Origin: JBEKTW01 sp049515655
GTDB taxonomy: Bacteria; Bacteroidota; Ignavibacteria; UBA10030; SZUA-254
Direction of reading: 5' to 3'
Length of the DNA stretch: 64,000 nucleotides
Assembly (NCBI GenBank): GCA_049515655.1
Contig: JBEKTW010000007.1
Coordinates: 62,001 to 126,000 of the forward strand
Shown here: positions 31,127 to 40,591 of the stretch, piece after piece
Layout of the letters: each line of letters opens with the position of its first letter
Position numbering within the stretch: position 1 is the first letter of the stretch
Position numbers and translations under genes: made by a program
Notes under the pieces: generated by a model
What the model saw: the letters and a program-made list of their open reading frames with translations, nothing else
What the model was told of the DNA's origin: nothing
Database searches by the model: none

Positions 31127-34015
31127 ATGCGACGTAATAGCGTGATAAATAGGGTCGCCTTACCATTTCTGGCGATTTTCCTCCTCGCAGGTCACATGGC
31201 ATCACAAACTGCCGCCGTCGAGGGGAAAGTCATTGACCACGGCAGGAATCGACCCCTCGTCGGTGTGCACGTTCGTCTTACGGACCGCGACGACTCAACC
31301 GAGACATACGTAACTGCAACCGACACGAACGGCTATTTTCACTTTGCCAGTATTCCGCATGGAGCGTACGCGCTCGAAGTGACCCGCGTTGGCTATAAGT
31401 CGATCGGAAAAAATGTCGACATCGAACGGTCACTCGTCGGCCTGGGAACTCTCGCCATGTCGGAGCAGACGATACCGCTGCATGAATACATCGTGGAAGG
31501 ACGCCTTCCAACCGCAGTTCAGAAAGGCGACACCACCGAATACAATGCACGGGCGTTCAAGACAAACCCGGACGCCACGGCGGAAGACCTGGTGACAAAA
31601 ATGCCCGGCGTTGTGGTTCAAAACGGCACGGTGCAGGCACAGGGCGAAAATGTGCAGCAGGTTCTTGTGGACGGAAGGCCGTTCTTCGGAAGCGACCCGA
31701 CGCTTGCGCTTCGTAACATGCCGTCGGAAGTGATCGACAAAGTGCAGGTGTTCGACAAGCTAAGCGACCAGGCACAGCTCACCGGGTTTGACGATGGGCA
31801 GACCATCAAAACCATGAACATCGTGACACGGCCGGAACGGAGGACCGGAGAGTTCGGGCGCATCTACGGAGGATACGGTACCGATGACCGCTACGTGACA
31901 AGTGGAAACGTGAATTCCTTTGAGTCCGACCGTCGGCTTTCTCTCATCGGACTCTCCAACAACATTAGCCAGCAAAACTTCTCAACCCAGGACCTGCTCG
32001 GCGTTATGAGCGGAGGAAATCAAAGGGGCGCCGGCGGCGGAGGAGGAGGGATGTTCACGCGCGGCAGAAGAGGCGGCTCGGGTCAAAACAGCGGAACGCC
32101 GGGGGGGGCCCCAAATCCCGGTTCGGCCGGGCCGGGGTCCGCGGGCAATTTCCTGATCGGGCAGCAAAGCGGCGTTTTTTCGGCGAACTCCGTCGGTTTG
32201 AATGACGCCGATAGTCTTGCGAGAAACCTCTTCATGGCCGGGAGTTATTTCTTTAACGAGACGGATAACCAAAATCCCCAGATCCTTCACCGGCAGTATG
32301 TTTATTCGCCCGACTCCAGCAGTTTTTACAATGAGAATAGTAATGCGGAAAAGACGAACTACAACCACCGTTTCAATTTCCGTTTCGACTACATGGCCGA
32401 TTCTTCCAACTTCCTCGTCGCGACTCCGCAAATGTACATACAGAAAAACAACTCCACAAGTTCGATAACGGGCATCAACACATCGTCAGGGAATGTGTTG
32501 CAGAGTCAGGCCCAAAACGACAACCAAACAAACACCGACGGCTACACGATGCGAACCCACGTCATCTACCGGCATAAATTTCCCACGCAGGGCCGCACGC
32601 TCTCCATCGATGTCGGACTTGGACTCAACCGCAAGAACAGCACGAACACCCTCAACTCGCTCGATCAATATTATACGGCCCCGACCGGCGCGGATACCAT
32701 CAACCAGCAGACGGGGATTGTAACGGACGGATACACCGCTTCTTCGAATGTGGTCTACACCGAACCGGCCGGAACGATCGGGCTACTCCAGATCAACTAC
32801 AGTCCATCGTATTCAAAAAACATATCGGATAACAGAACCTACAATTACGATGCACTCGCGAGCGGCTATTCCGACCTTAATACCAAGCTCTCCAATTCTT
32901 TTAACAACGAATACCTGACCAACAACGGTGGTATTGGCTACCGTCTCCGGTTGGGTTCGTTGAATGGCTCGGCGGGCGTTTCGTATCAGATTGCGAGCCT
33001 GCAGGGTGAACAATCGTTTCCGAATACATCCTCGGTCTCGAAAATGTTCTATACGGTGCTGCCGAATGCTATCATCAATTATGAATTCTCGAACCGGCGA
33101 AGTCTGCGCGTGTTTTATCGCACTCTGACGAGTTCACCGACGATCACACAACTGCAAAATGTTGTCGACAACTCCAATCCGCTTATTCTGTCGATTGGTA
33201 ACCCTGACCTCAAACAGTCGTACAGCCAAACGCTTCTCACGCGGCTTTCGCTCGCGGAAACGGAACGGGCACAGAGTCTCCTGCTCTTCTTCTACGCGAG
33301 CTCTACGCGGAATTACATCGGCAACTCGACGATTACAGCCGTGCATGACACACTGCTCCCGGGCGGTGTTCAACTCACCAGGGGGACACAGCTTGTCAGT
33401 CCGGTAAACCTGGACGGCAACTGGAGTGTTCGTACCTTCTGCACGTACGGATTCCCAATCGACTTTCTCGGGAGCAACCTGAATCTCAATGGAGGGGTTA
33501 CGTACACCCGTTCGCCCGGGCTGATCGACAATCTCCTGAACGTGGCTAATGTGGTCGCTGTGAGTCCCGGCTTTGTCCTCGGAAGCAATATCAGCGAGAA
33601 AGTCGATTTTACAGTTTCGTACACCGCGAATTTCAACAATTCTAAAAACTCGACGCAACCGACCCTCAACAATAACTACTTCAGCCATACGGCAGCTGTG
33701 AAACTCAATCTGATTTTCTGGCAAGGCATTGATATAAAGACGGACCTCGCAAACACCCTGTATAACGGATTGTCAAGCGACCTGAACCAGAATTACACAC
33801 TCTGGAACCTGAGCTTGGGAAAGAAGCTCTTTGAAAACCAGCAGGGAGAAATCCTCTTCACGGTGTTCGACCTCCTCAATCAAAACCGGAGTATCAATCG
33901 GACGGTGACAGAAACCTATGTTCAGGATGCAACCACCCGCGTTCTCAGCCGCTACTATATGGTAACGTTTTCGTACAATCTGAGGCAATTTCACGAGTCG
34001 CGACCGGACATCTGA
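31127..34015 (+). CDS. TonB-dependent receptor-like outer-membrane protein with carboxypeptidase-regulatory-like domain
   Basis: The start at 31127 (MRRNSVINRVALPFLAIFLL) gives a signal peptide; the longer open frame runs through a repeat. The 962-residue product has a CarboxypepD_reg-like domain (AAVEGKVIDHGRNRPLVGVH, about 30-110), then a plug domain (NVQQVLVDGRPFFGSDPTLAL). A large beta-barrel of the OMP_b-brl_3 type ends in SRYYMVTFSYNLRQF. A Gly/Ser/Pro-rich linker (about 300-350) interrupts the early barrel. No TonB box is obvious. It is divergent from an ECF sigma/anti-sigma/TonB-domain operon. Confidence 0.9.
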   Translation: MRRNSVINRVALPFLAIFLLAGHMASQTAAVEGKVIDHGRNRPLVGVHVRLTDRDDSTETYVTATDTNGYFHFASIPHGAYALEVTRVGYKSIGKNVDIERSLVGLGTLAMSEQTIPLHEYIVEGRLPTAVQKGDTTEYNARAFKTNPDATAEDLVTKMPGVVVQNGTVQAQGENVQQVLVDGRPFFGSDPTLALRNMPSEVIDKVQVFDKLSDQAQLTGFDDGQTIKTMNIVTRPERRTGEFGRIYGGYGTDDRYVTSGNVNSFESDRRLSLIGLSNNISQQNFSTQDLLGVMSGGNQRGAGGGGGGMFTRGRRGGSGQNSGTPGGAPNPGSAGPGSAGNFLIGQQSGVFSANSVGLNDADSLARNLFMAGSYFFNETDNQNPQILHRQYVYSPDSSSFYNENSNAEKTNYNHRFNFRFDYMADSSNFLVATPQMYIQKNNSTSSITGINTSSGNVLQSQAQNDNQTNTDGYTMRTHVIYRHKFPTQGRTLSIDVGLGLNRKNSTNTLNSLDQYYTAPTGADTINQQTGIVTDGYTASSNVVYTEPAGTIGLLQINYSPSYSKNISDNRTYNYDALASGYSDLNTKLSNSFNNEYLTNNGGIGYRLRLGSLNGSAGVSYQIASLQGEQSFPNTSSVSKMFYTVLPNAIINYEFSNRRSLRVFYRTLTSSPTITQLQNVVDNSNPLILSIGNPDLKQSYSQTLLTRLSLAETERAQSLLLFFYASSTRNYIGNSTITAVHDTLLPGGVQLTRGTQLVSPVNLDGNWSVRTFCTYGFPIDFLGSNLNLNGGVTYTRSPGLIDNLLNVANVVAVSPGFVLGSNISEKVDFTVSYTANFNNSKNSTQPTLNNNYFSHTAAVKLNLIFWQGIDIKTDLANTLYNGLSSDLNQNYTLWNLSLGKKLFENQQGEILFTVFDLLNQNRSINRTVTETYVQDATTRVLSRYYMVTFSYNLRQFHESRPDI

Positions 34016-34156
34016 CCTTTGATCTCATAGGGGCTGCACTATGATTGCCCGGTAGTTCTTAAACCTATCCATTTGGGGGGTGTCCAACCTGTGAAGTGCT
34101 CAGTCTTATTTAATAGCAGTTATTCCACAATCGTTCATTGTTTGAAAGGAAACAAG

Positions 34157-34546
34157 ATGATGACCAAATTCTTTCCCAGATTGGCGATGCTTGTCGTTGC
34201 GATCTGCTCTCTTACGCTCCTCATGCCGGGTGCAGGTCGTGCCCAGCGTGCACGGATGTCACTCGACGACCGTGTCAAGGCCATTACCGACAGCCTCTCG
34301 CTGACGAAAGTTCAATCCGACAGCGTGCGGATCATCTACATGGCCGCGGACTCGGAACGCAGCAAGATTTTCGAGAAAAATCAGGGTGACCGCAGTGCCA
34401 TGCGCGCCGCGATGGGCGATATCATGAAGAGGGTAGATGCGAAAATCGAAGCGCTCCTCACGGACGAGCAGAAAGCTAAATACGAAAAAATGAAGCAGGA
34501 ACGTCCCCAAATGGGTGGAGGCCGCGGAAGACAAAGGCAAGACTAA
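34157..34546 (+). CDS. Spy/CpxP-like periplasmic protein
   Basis: The ATG at 34157 has AAAGGA six bases upstream and is followed by a signal peptide ending near GRA-QR. The 129-residue protein has an LSLTKVQSDSV motif and a later LLTDEQKAKYEKM, the LTxxQ-type repeats of Spy/CpxP-like proteins. Its tail is Gly/Arg-rich (MGGGRGRQRQD). Spy-like proteins act as periplasmic chaperones or metal sensors. It is between the receptor gene and a Gly-rich lipoprotein, all on the plus strand. Confidence 0.75.
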   Translation: MMTKFFPRLAMLVVAICSLTLLMPGAGRAQRARMSLDDRVKAITDSLSLTKVQSDSVRIIYMAADSERSKIFEKNQGDRSAMRAAMGDIMKRVDAKIEALLTDEQKAKYEKMKQERPQMGGGRGRQRQD

Positions 34547-34593
34547 GCTGTAGATAAAGATCATATTGTCAACCTTCGAAAGAACGCATTAAC

Positions 34594-35490
34594 ATGATCA
34601 CCCATAGACAGGAAAAGCTCCTGCACAGCATCGCGGTCAGTATGTTCTGGCTCGTGCCTTCGTTCTTGTGTTTGATGGCAGGATGCAAGACCCTGGAACT
34701 TGCCAGTCGGTGGAAGAACAAAGATGTCGTCATTGACGGAAAGAATACGGAATGGAAGGATTCTTTGTACGCTCTCGATGAACACGAAACATCCATGGGT
34801 CTGCTCAATGATGAACATTTTCTCTATATCGGTTTGATCACCATAAACCGGGATTACCAACGGCAGATCATGAGGTCGGGACTGACAGTTTGGTTCGACC
34901 GCAACGGTGGGGAGGATAAGAAATTCGGGATCCATTATCCTCTGGGCCTCGGCGGAGCCGGTTCAGAGCAGGGACGAAGGGAAAACACGGGGGATGTAGG
35001 CGGCTCCGGCGATGCGGGAGGAGAGCAGCCGGCGGGGTCTCAAATGGATAATCCGCGACCGCTGGCCGATGAGCTGGAAGTGTACGGTCCAGGAGAGGGG
35101 GAGCATCATCGCATGACGACCGCTGAGACGGGCGGCATCGATGTCCGTGTCGGTATTACGAACGGCGTCCTTGTCTATGAGTTGAAGATCCCGCTCTCAG
35201 ATACCGGACCCACAGCCTTTGCGATCGGAACAAAGCCGGGGATGCAAATCGGCGTTGGCGTCGAATCCTCAAACGGGCGTGGCGCTGCATCGCAGGGCAA
35301 TAGTGAAGGAGGAGAAGGTCGCGGCGGCGGTATGGGCGGAGGACGGGGTGGTGGCATGGGCGGACGCGGTGGCGGCGGCGGTCGCAGAGGTGGAGGTGGC
35401 GGCGGCGGTTCGAGAGCCGGAGGACAAACCGAACCTCTTCAGATTTGGGCGAAAGTACAACTAGCAGTTCAAGATTCATCCTCCCACTGA
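34594..35490 (+). CDS. Lipoprotein with CBM9/DOMON-like sandwich (tentative) and Gly-rich tail
   Basis: The 298-residue protein has a lipobox (LMAGC, Cys31). A region VVIDGKNTEWKDSLYALDEH ... HFLYIGLITINRDYQRQIM resembles CBM9- or DOMON-like beta sandwiches that start with a DGKxxEW motif. The C-terminal third is an extreme Gly/Arg stretch (about 240-280). The family call is tentative; DOMON domains can bind heme or sugar. Neighbours encode an Spy-like protein and a Rieske lipoprotein. Confidence 0.65.
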   Translation: MITHRQEKLLHSIAVSMFWLVPSFLCLMAGCKTLELASRWKNKDVVIDGKNTEWKDSLYALDEHETSMGLLNDEHFLYIGLITINRDYQRQIMRSGLTVWFDRNGGEDKKFGIHYPLGLGGAGSEQGRRENTGDVGGSGDAGGEQPAGSQMDNPRPLADELEVYGPGEGEHHRMTTAETGGIDVRVGITNGVLVYELKIPLSDTGPTAFAIGTKPGMQIGVGVESSNGRGAASQGNSEGGEGRGGGMGGGRGGGMGGRGGGGGRRGGGGGGGSRAGGQTEPLQIWAKVQLAVQDSSSH

Positions 35491-35850
35491 ATGAGCCCCT
35501 AACGAACGTGAAGGGTGGCTTGGGCATCTTCAGTGCATTCGCAAGCGACAGCTTGTATTTTACGGTGTCACTTGATTCAACCGGTGCCATCCCAGCTAAT
35601 TTTGCCAAATCTTCCACCGGCGGATCCAGGTAAAATAATCCTGGAAGGAAAACTATTCGTGTCGATGCTCGGAATAAGCTCGGGAACGTCCTCGGGAAAT
35701 CCGATGTTCTGTAATCGAATGATAGCTTGCCTAGTTCAATAGTTTCTTCGGGTCCGTCATTACACACTGGGAAATCGAAGCCGATGTGCCTCGGTGGACT
35801 TTGGCCCGATGAACTCGCAACGCCTTATCCATTAAAGTAGAAGGGAACTG
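35491..35850. other. Gene-poor stretch before the Rieske gene
   Basis: No plus-strand gene is supported. A minus-strand open frame covers part of it (see rejected items). The 3' end presumably holds the Rieske promoter, since the ATG at 35851 is preceded by AAGGGAACTG. Confidence 0.4.
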
Positions 35851-36264
35851 ATGAATAGAAAGGAATTCCTGTCAATATTCGGAATAGGCTCGGCGGTGCT
35901 CGCCTGCAGCTACTGCCTTGGCGGGTGTAAAGTGCCCGACGCGGGAATCACTGCGCCTACGAATGTCGATTTCACGCTGAATCTCGCTGACCCAGCAAAC
36001 GCTTCGTTGAAATCCGTCGGAGGTTATCTGTACAATGGCGGCGTTATTGTGGCGCACGCCCCGAGTGGATACATTGCTGTCAGCTCGGCATGTACTCACC
36101 AGGGAAACGCCGTCCAATATGAACTGGCGAGCAACTCTTTTTACTGTCCGGCCCATGGCTCCCGATTTGCTACTAACGGGTCGGTGATCAATGGGCCAGC
36201 AGGCAGTGCCCTCGGGAAATACAACACCACATTGAACGGGACATCTCTCAGAGTCTTTTCTTAA
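35851..36264 (+). CDS. Rieske [2Fe-2S] lipoprotein
   Basis: The 137-residue protein has a signal with lipobox CLGGC (Cys26) and the two Rieske cluster motifs CTHQG (Cys81, His83) and CPAHGS (Cys99, His102). Length is that of a small Rieske protein with one domain. It should carry a high-potential iron-sulfur cluster on the periplasmic side. It lies just before a His-rich membrane protein that may be a b-type cytochrome, suggesting an electron-transfer pair (inference). Confidence 0.93.
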   Translation: MNRKEFLSIFGIGSAVLACSYCLGGCKVPDAGITAPTNVDFTLNLADPANASLKSVGGYLYNGGVIVAHAPSGYIAVSSACTHQGNAVQYELASNSFYCPAHGSRFATNGSVINGPAGSALGKYNTTLNGTSLRVFS

Positions 36265-36391
36265 GACCTGCTTTTCTTTGCCTTTTTGCGTACCTTAAGT
36301 GAACCGTCGTTCTGGTTCTCCGCGGGGATTCCTCAATTTCCGTAAAATGAACATCAACTACCAGGAATAGAATCATTAATAAAGAGGGACC

Positions 36392-37186
36392 ATGAAATCC
36401 ATTCTCCGTATAGTTTCAATCGCGTGCCTCAGTTACGCCGCACTGCACGCTCAGGAATCCGTCCCGGTTGACGATTTTGACAGCCAGGCGTTCTACACCT
36501 CCGGTACCGGCGAGGCAGAAGTAGTCATGCCGTTTGAAAGCCCGCTCTTCGCACAACGTCTGGATTCTTCACCTTCACTTGAACTCACTCCCGAATCATC
36601 GTCTTTTTCGGATTCTGCTCGGGCCGATTCGCTCCGCCCGGTTGTGAAACGCAAACTCTTGCCGGACAACATGAGTTTTGTAGAAAGAGGATTATGGGGC
36701 GAGAGCGGACTGCTGCGAAGCGTGGGTCTCGCATCACCGCTCACACCTGAAGTCCGGAAGAGTGAATTGTCGCTCCGCCGCACAATGCTGACCGTACACC
36801 AGATCGGCGGATTTGTAACCCTCGGTTTGTTGGCCACGACAGTGTACTATGGTCAGAGGACTCTCGACAACTTTAACAACTCTCAGTTCAGAAGCCTGCG
36901 GCAAACACACTCGGAGTTCGTGACGTTTTCGATATTCTCGTACACGGCCACCGGTTTGCTGGCAGTGCTTTCACCCCCTCCGCTGATCCGGCGCAATGAG
37001 AACAGCACCACGACATTACACAAAACTCTGGCGTGGGTCCATGTTGCCGGTATGATCATCACGCCGATCATCGGGTCGCAGCTCCGGCACAACAAGAACG
37101 AGCTCCAGCTCGCGCACTACCATCAGGTCGCCGGCTACATAACGACGGGAGTGCTTGCCCTCTCACTCATTGTTGTCACATTTTGA
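36392..37186 (+). CDS. Secreted-start membrane protein resembling cytochrome b561
   Basis: The 264-residue protein has a signal peptide, a periplasmic part of about 100 residues and about four membrane helices. His residues lie in or near the helices: His136 (VHQIGG), His173 (QTHSEF), His210 and His217 (LHKTLAWVH), His242 and His244 (AHYHQVAGY). This spacing resembles b561-type cytochromes, which bind heme by paired His. The neighbouring Rieske gene supports a redox role. No exact family is recognised. Confidence 0.6.
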   Translation: MKSILRIVSIACLSYAALHAQESVPVDDFDSQAFYTSGTGEAEVVMPFESPLFAQRLDSSPSLELTPESSSFSDSARADSLRPVVKRKLLPDNMSFVERGLWGESGLLRSVGLASPLTPEVRKSELSLRRTMLTVHQIGGFVTLGLLATTVYYGQRTLDNFNNSQFRSLRQTHSEFVTFSIFSYTATGLLAVLSPPPLIRRNENSTTTLHKTLAWVHVAGMIITPIIGSQLRHNKNELQLAHYHQVAGYITTGVLALSLIVVTF

Positions 37187-37196
37187 CGGAGCACGC

Positions 37197-37748
37197 ATGA
37201 CCATAAGAAACCTCTCAATACTGGCCATGTTCCTGGTGTTCATCTCCGGCGCCAGATCACAATCCCAAGTTCTTGAAGCGGGAAAAGATGAGTCATCGGT
37301 GACCTATCGGCTCGTTCATCCTCTTCACGAGATCGAAGCGACAAGCAAGGAGGTCGCGTTTAAGCTTGAAGTCGACCCTCCGAAGAAGGAGATAAAAAGT
37401 GTTTCCGCCCAGGTGGACGTGACGACGTTCGACAGCGGGAACTCGAACCGTGATTCCCATGCCATGGAAGTGATTGACGGTATCACGTATCCCGATGTGA
37501 CGTTCTCGAGCACGGAAATCACCCAAACTGGCGACAGCCTCCAGGTGGCGGGAAAACTCACCTTTCACGGCGTGACGAACGATATTTCGGCAACGGCAAT
37601 AGCGAACTGGACGGAACAAAAGATCGACGTTCAAGCAAGATTCTTTTTGAGTCTGACGGCATTCAAGATTGAACGGCCCTCCTTGCTCTTGATTCCCGTG
37701 AATGATACACTGTGGTTCACATTGAAAGCTGCGTTTAATCGGAACTAA
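37197..37748 (+). CDS. YceI-family periplasmic protein
   Basis: The start at 37197 (MTIRNLSILAMFLVF) gives a signal peptide. The 183-residue protein has a YceI lipocalin-like core: SSVTYRLVHPLHEIEATS, VDVTTFDSGNSNRDSHAMEV, YPDVTFSSTEI, GKLTFHGVTNDI, ALTAFKIERPSLLLIPV-type end. YceI proteins bind isoprenoid or quinone-like ligands in some bacteria. It begins 10 bases after the stop of the b561-like gene, so the two are likely co-transcribed. Confidence 0.88.
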   Translation: MTIRNLSILAMFLVFISGARSQSQVLEAGKDESSVTYRLVHPLHEIEATSKEVAFKLEVDPPKKEIKSVSAQVDVTTFDSGNSNRDSHAMEVIDGITYPDVTFSSTEITQTGDSLQVAGKLTFHGVTNDISATAIANWTEQKIDVQARFFLSLTAFKIERPSLLLIPVNDTLWFTLKAAFNRN

Positions 37749-37753
37749 CCCGG

Positions 37754-39325
37754 ATGTCTAGGTCGAAACTTGTCATATGTTTGCTGACCGCACTCTTGGC
37801 GACCGTTCCCGCAATCGGCGCTGAGTCGGGAGACCATCCCAAGAGCGTTGTTCTGAAGGATCGTTCTCAGCAGGTAAATCTGTTCTATCTGAAGGTTGAT
37901 AACTCGATGGACCGAATCTGGGACGAGTTCATGCTGGTGAAGAGGGCAAACTCCGGCGACCCGGATGCAGAGCACGAGCTTGGTATCCGTTACCTCACCG
38001 GTAACGGGTTCGCCCGCGACACTGCGCGAGCAGCACTCTGGATTCGGAAGGCGGCCGAGCAGGACCTGGTGCCCGCACGGTACAACTATGGTATTCTCCT
38101 GAATAACGGACTGGGTGTCGGCTGGGACCCCTACGCGGCCTACAAGAACTTCCGGTATGCCGCGGAACATGGACTGGCGGAAGGCGAGTATGCCTATGGC
38201 CTGCTCCTGACCGACAATCTGACCGTTCCCCGGAATTATTCCGAAGCGTATCGATGGCTTAAAATGGCGGCTGATTCGGGTTACAAGCCGGCGGGGGAAG
38301 TCCTGGCGGAATTCAAGGCGCGGGGCATTAAGGTTGCCAAGGATTCGCAGAACGAACCGGCCACCGGGGCCGGAAGCAAAAGGGATTCGGCGCGCTCGGA
38401 GCCAAACGGGCAGGCGGTCTCCGCGCCCGTGCACCCGGTGTTCCTCGATTTTGATGCAGACTCGGTCTCCGAACCTGATGATAAAATGTTGGCTCAGGAT
38501 GCGCTTCTCGAGAATCATCCCCGCCCGGATAGCACAGCAATCAACCAGTCCTCCGGCGACCTCGACAGTCTTCTATCTCCCTCGACCCAACGAGTCCTCC
38601 GCGATGCAGCGGAAGCCGGCAGCCCCGAAGCCCTCACGTTCATCGGCCGTATGTATGACCGGGGAATACAGGTCAAACGAAATTCTGTTACGGCATCAGT
38701 CTACTACCTCCGTGCGATCCGCTCCGAGTCGCCCTGGGCCTCCCTTCTGCTCTGGAATCTGACCCGCAAGAATGAATATTTTCCTTCCCTGAAAGCCCAT
38801 GCTGAGCAGAAAGACCCCGCCGCCTTTTTTATCTGGGCGGAACTTGCAGATCTTGGTTTCGACCGTCAACTTACGGAAGAGCAGGCCATGGCGTTTCTCG
38901 AGCAAGCAGCCGCGATGGACTATCCTGAGGCGCTGGTTGAACTCGGCGTGCGCTATTACAGGGCAGATCACGGTTCTCGCGACCGCGAGCAGGCAGTGGA
39001 ACTTCTGAAACGGGCACAACAATTGGGAAACAGGGAAGCTAAACTCAGGCTCTGCGTCGTAAAACTCAATGGTGAGAAACCGGCTCCGGAAGATAGCAGT
39101 ATTGTCGCCATGTTCCGGCAAGCCGCGGCGGACGGTTCAGTCCTTGCGGAAGCGATGCTCGGGTATTGTTACGATAAAGGAAGGGGAGTCGCACAGAACA
39201 TCCCGCAGGCAGTGGAACTGTACCGAAAAGCTTCTCAGCGTGGAAGCAAAATCGCCTACGACGCTCTACGAAATCTCTATGATGAATTGCGGCCAAAGGA
39301 TGCAGGATTCCAGGTCCCGGACTAA
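37754..39325 (+). CDS. Secreted Sel1-repeat protein
   Basis: The 523-residue protein has a signal peptide (MSRSKLVICLLTALLATVPA) and two blocks of Sel1-like repeats. Examples are DPDAEHELGIRYLTGNGFARDTARAALWIRKAAEQ in the first half and SVLAEAMLGYCYDKGRGVAQ near the end. A central low-similarity linker at about 190-275 joins the blocks. Sel1 repeats make a solenoid for protein-protein contact. It follows the YceI gene by 5 bases and closes the operon. Confidence 0.88.
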   Translation: MSRSKLVICLLTALLATVPAIGAESGDHPKSVVLKDRSQQVNLFYLKVDNSMDRIWDEFMLVKRANSGDPDAEHELGIRYLTGNGFARDTARAALWIRKAAEQDLVPARYNYGILLNNGLGVGWDPYAAYKNFRYAAEHGLAEGEYAYGLLLTDNLTVPRNYSEAYRWLKMAADSGYKPAGEVLAEFKARGIKVAKDSQNEPATGAGSKRDSARSEPNGQAVSAPVHPVFLDFDADSVSEPDDKMLAQDALLENHPRPDSTAINQSSGDLDSLLSPSTQRVLRDAAEAGSPEALTFIGRMYDRGIQVKRNSVTASVYYLRAIRSESPWASLLLWNLTRKNEYFPSLKAHAEQKDPAAFFIWAELADLGFDRQLTEEQAMAFLEQAAAMDYPEALVELGVRYYRADHGSRDREQAVELLKRAQQLGNREAKLRLCVVKLNGEKPAPEDSSIVAMFRQAAADGSVLAEAMLGYCYDKGRGVAQNIPQAVELYRKASQRGSKIAYDALRNLYDELRPKDAGFQVPD

Positions 39326-39429
39326 CGAAGAGGACCTGAATCGGGGGATGGCGCATTCTTCATGATCACTTCCAACTGAAAGTCTCACCTGCCGGCAACC
39401 CTTAATTGTCTCCAGGCGTTCTTTAACGA

Positions 39430-39795
39430 GCCTCCTGTCTCGGGAATAGATTGATTAACTGACGATACGCAAAACTATTCTCGATGATCGAAGCACAAAA
39501 TCATAGATAAATCCTAAGCACCAAATTCGAAATCCTAAACAAGCTCAAAACACTAATTTCGAAACCCTAAACCGTTTTGGCAACGATGCGACGGGAAGTT
39601 TTCCACATGTCTCGAAGGACAAAAAGCCCCCCCGGCAGAAGTCCTTGGCTTGGGGCCTTGCGAACGGGTTTAGGATTTAATGCTTCGAGTTTAGGATTTG
39701 CTTAGGATTTAGGAATTCGGATTTAGAATTTATCACTTTGTATAATGACTCTGCGTACCATCAGTTATTAAAGCTATATTTGAGCGACACCATGC
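39430..39795. repeat. Composite repeat: MITE-like ends around a 65-nt inverted satellite pair
   Basis: The left end has CTGTCTCGGGAATAGATTGA and the right end CTATATTTGAGCGACACCATG, matching the ends of the element at 11387-11547. Inside, AAATCCTAAGC / AAATCCTAAAC words at 39507-39571 and their reverse complements at 39669-39733 form a long imperfect inverted repeat around about 96 bp with no reading frame. The right end supplies the stop codon of the next gene. Confidence 0.65.
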
Positions 39796-40457
39796 TAGCC
39801 GGTGACAACCGTCGTCGACCTGTGCCGGTCGATCCAGTATCCCCAGAGCACGAGCAACCATGCGAATGATGAGAAGTAAGCGAGGAACTTCGGGCTGGGC
39901 GGAGGCGGGCCGAAAATGTCTGCCAGATATGTCGTGAGAAGAAAAATGATCAGCGCCCAGAACGCGACCGTCCCCGTTGCGTCTTTTGACCTTGTAGCCC
40001 AGAGGTAAATGAAAATTCCCGCCAGGAAGATTCCCCCCTCGACGATAATTGTTCCCACCAGGGAGTTCCACAATCCGAAGCCAACGAGGGTAGTACCTCC
40101 GGGATACAGGGGAAGGTCGGCCCGGTGGGTGACGACATCAAGTATCCAGTGGCTGAAAACTGCGACCCAGAGCCACAGCGCGCCGGCCTTATCTTTGCGG
40201 ACCCGGTAGTAAACGAAGGAGAACAGCGATGCCCAGACCGCCGTCATGAGCAGGCTGTGGGAGAATGGATAATAAACGAACGCGAGAGGTGTGAAAACCG
40301 TATTACCGGGGTCGATCTCAACGCGCTCGATTCCCAGGAGAAGAAAGACCGGCCAGAGCAGGTCAAGAAACGAGACAGCCATGAAATATGTCCCGAGCGA
40401 AGGTCGTGGCGCGATCTTCTTTGCGGCAAGTCCGACGGCGAAGTGACCGATGTACAT
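39795..40457 (-). CDS. Multi-pass membrane protein, DUF457-like
   Basis: The 220-residue protein begins MYIGHFAVGLAAKKIAP. It has FSHSLL and FSHWILDVVTH motifs in or next to membrane helices, a pattern of the membrane-bound metal-dependent hydrolase family DUF457/YdjM. Five or six helices are visible. The proposed hydrolase role has not been proved for this family. The stop codon and last residues (TTVVTG) abut the end of a repeat element, so the C-terminus may be altered. Confidence 0.75.
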   Translation of the reverse strand: MYIGHFAVGLAAKKIAPRPSLGTYFMAVSFLDLLWPVFLLLGIERVEIDPGNTVFTPLAFVYYPFSHSLLMTAVWASLFSFVYYRVRKDKAGALWLWVAVFSHWILDVVTHRADLPLYPGGTTLVGFGLWNSLVGTIIVEGGIFLAGIFIYLWATRSKDATGTVAFWALIIFLLTTYLADIFGPPPPSPKFLAYFSSFAWLLVLWGYWIDRHRSTTVVTG

Positions 40458-40591
40458 TCTACGTCCTCATATTATGATGGAATGGTATCGCCTCAAAGTT
40501 AAAGAAAGTTCGTTCGCCAGTCAAACGTCGCGGCCATCCGAAAGGTTGGCGGTTCGTCAATTCCGGTTTGTGTGCTGTGTCCTCCCTTGCT

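Noticed and set aside
35156..35767. A 203-codon minus-strand frame starting MCNDGPEETIELGK
   Set aside because: Its second half is the antisense of the Gly-rich lipoprotein tail, giving a low-complexity Arg/His protein. The first 90 residues do not resemble any family that I know, and no ribosome binding site is seen, so it is not called. The 35491-35767 part could still be a decayed gene.
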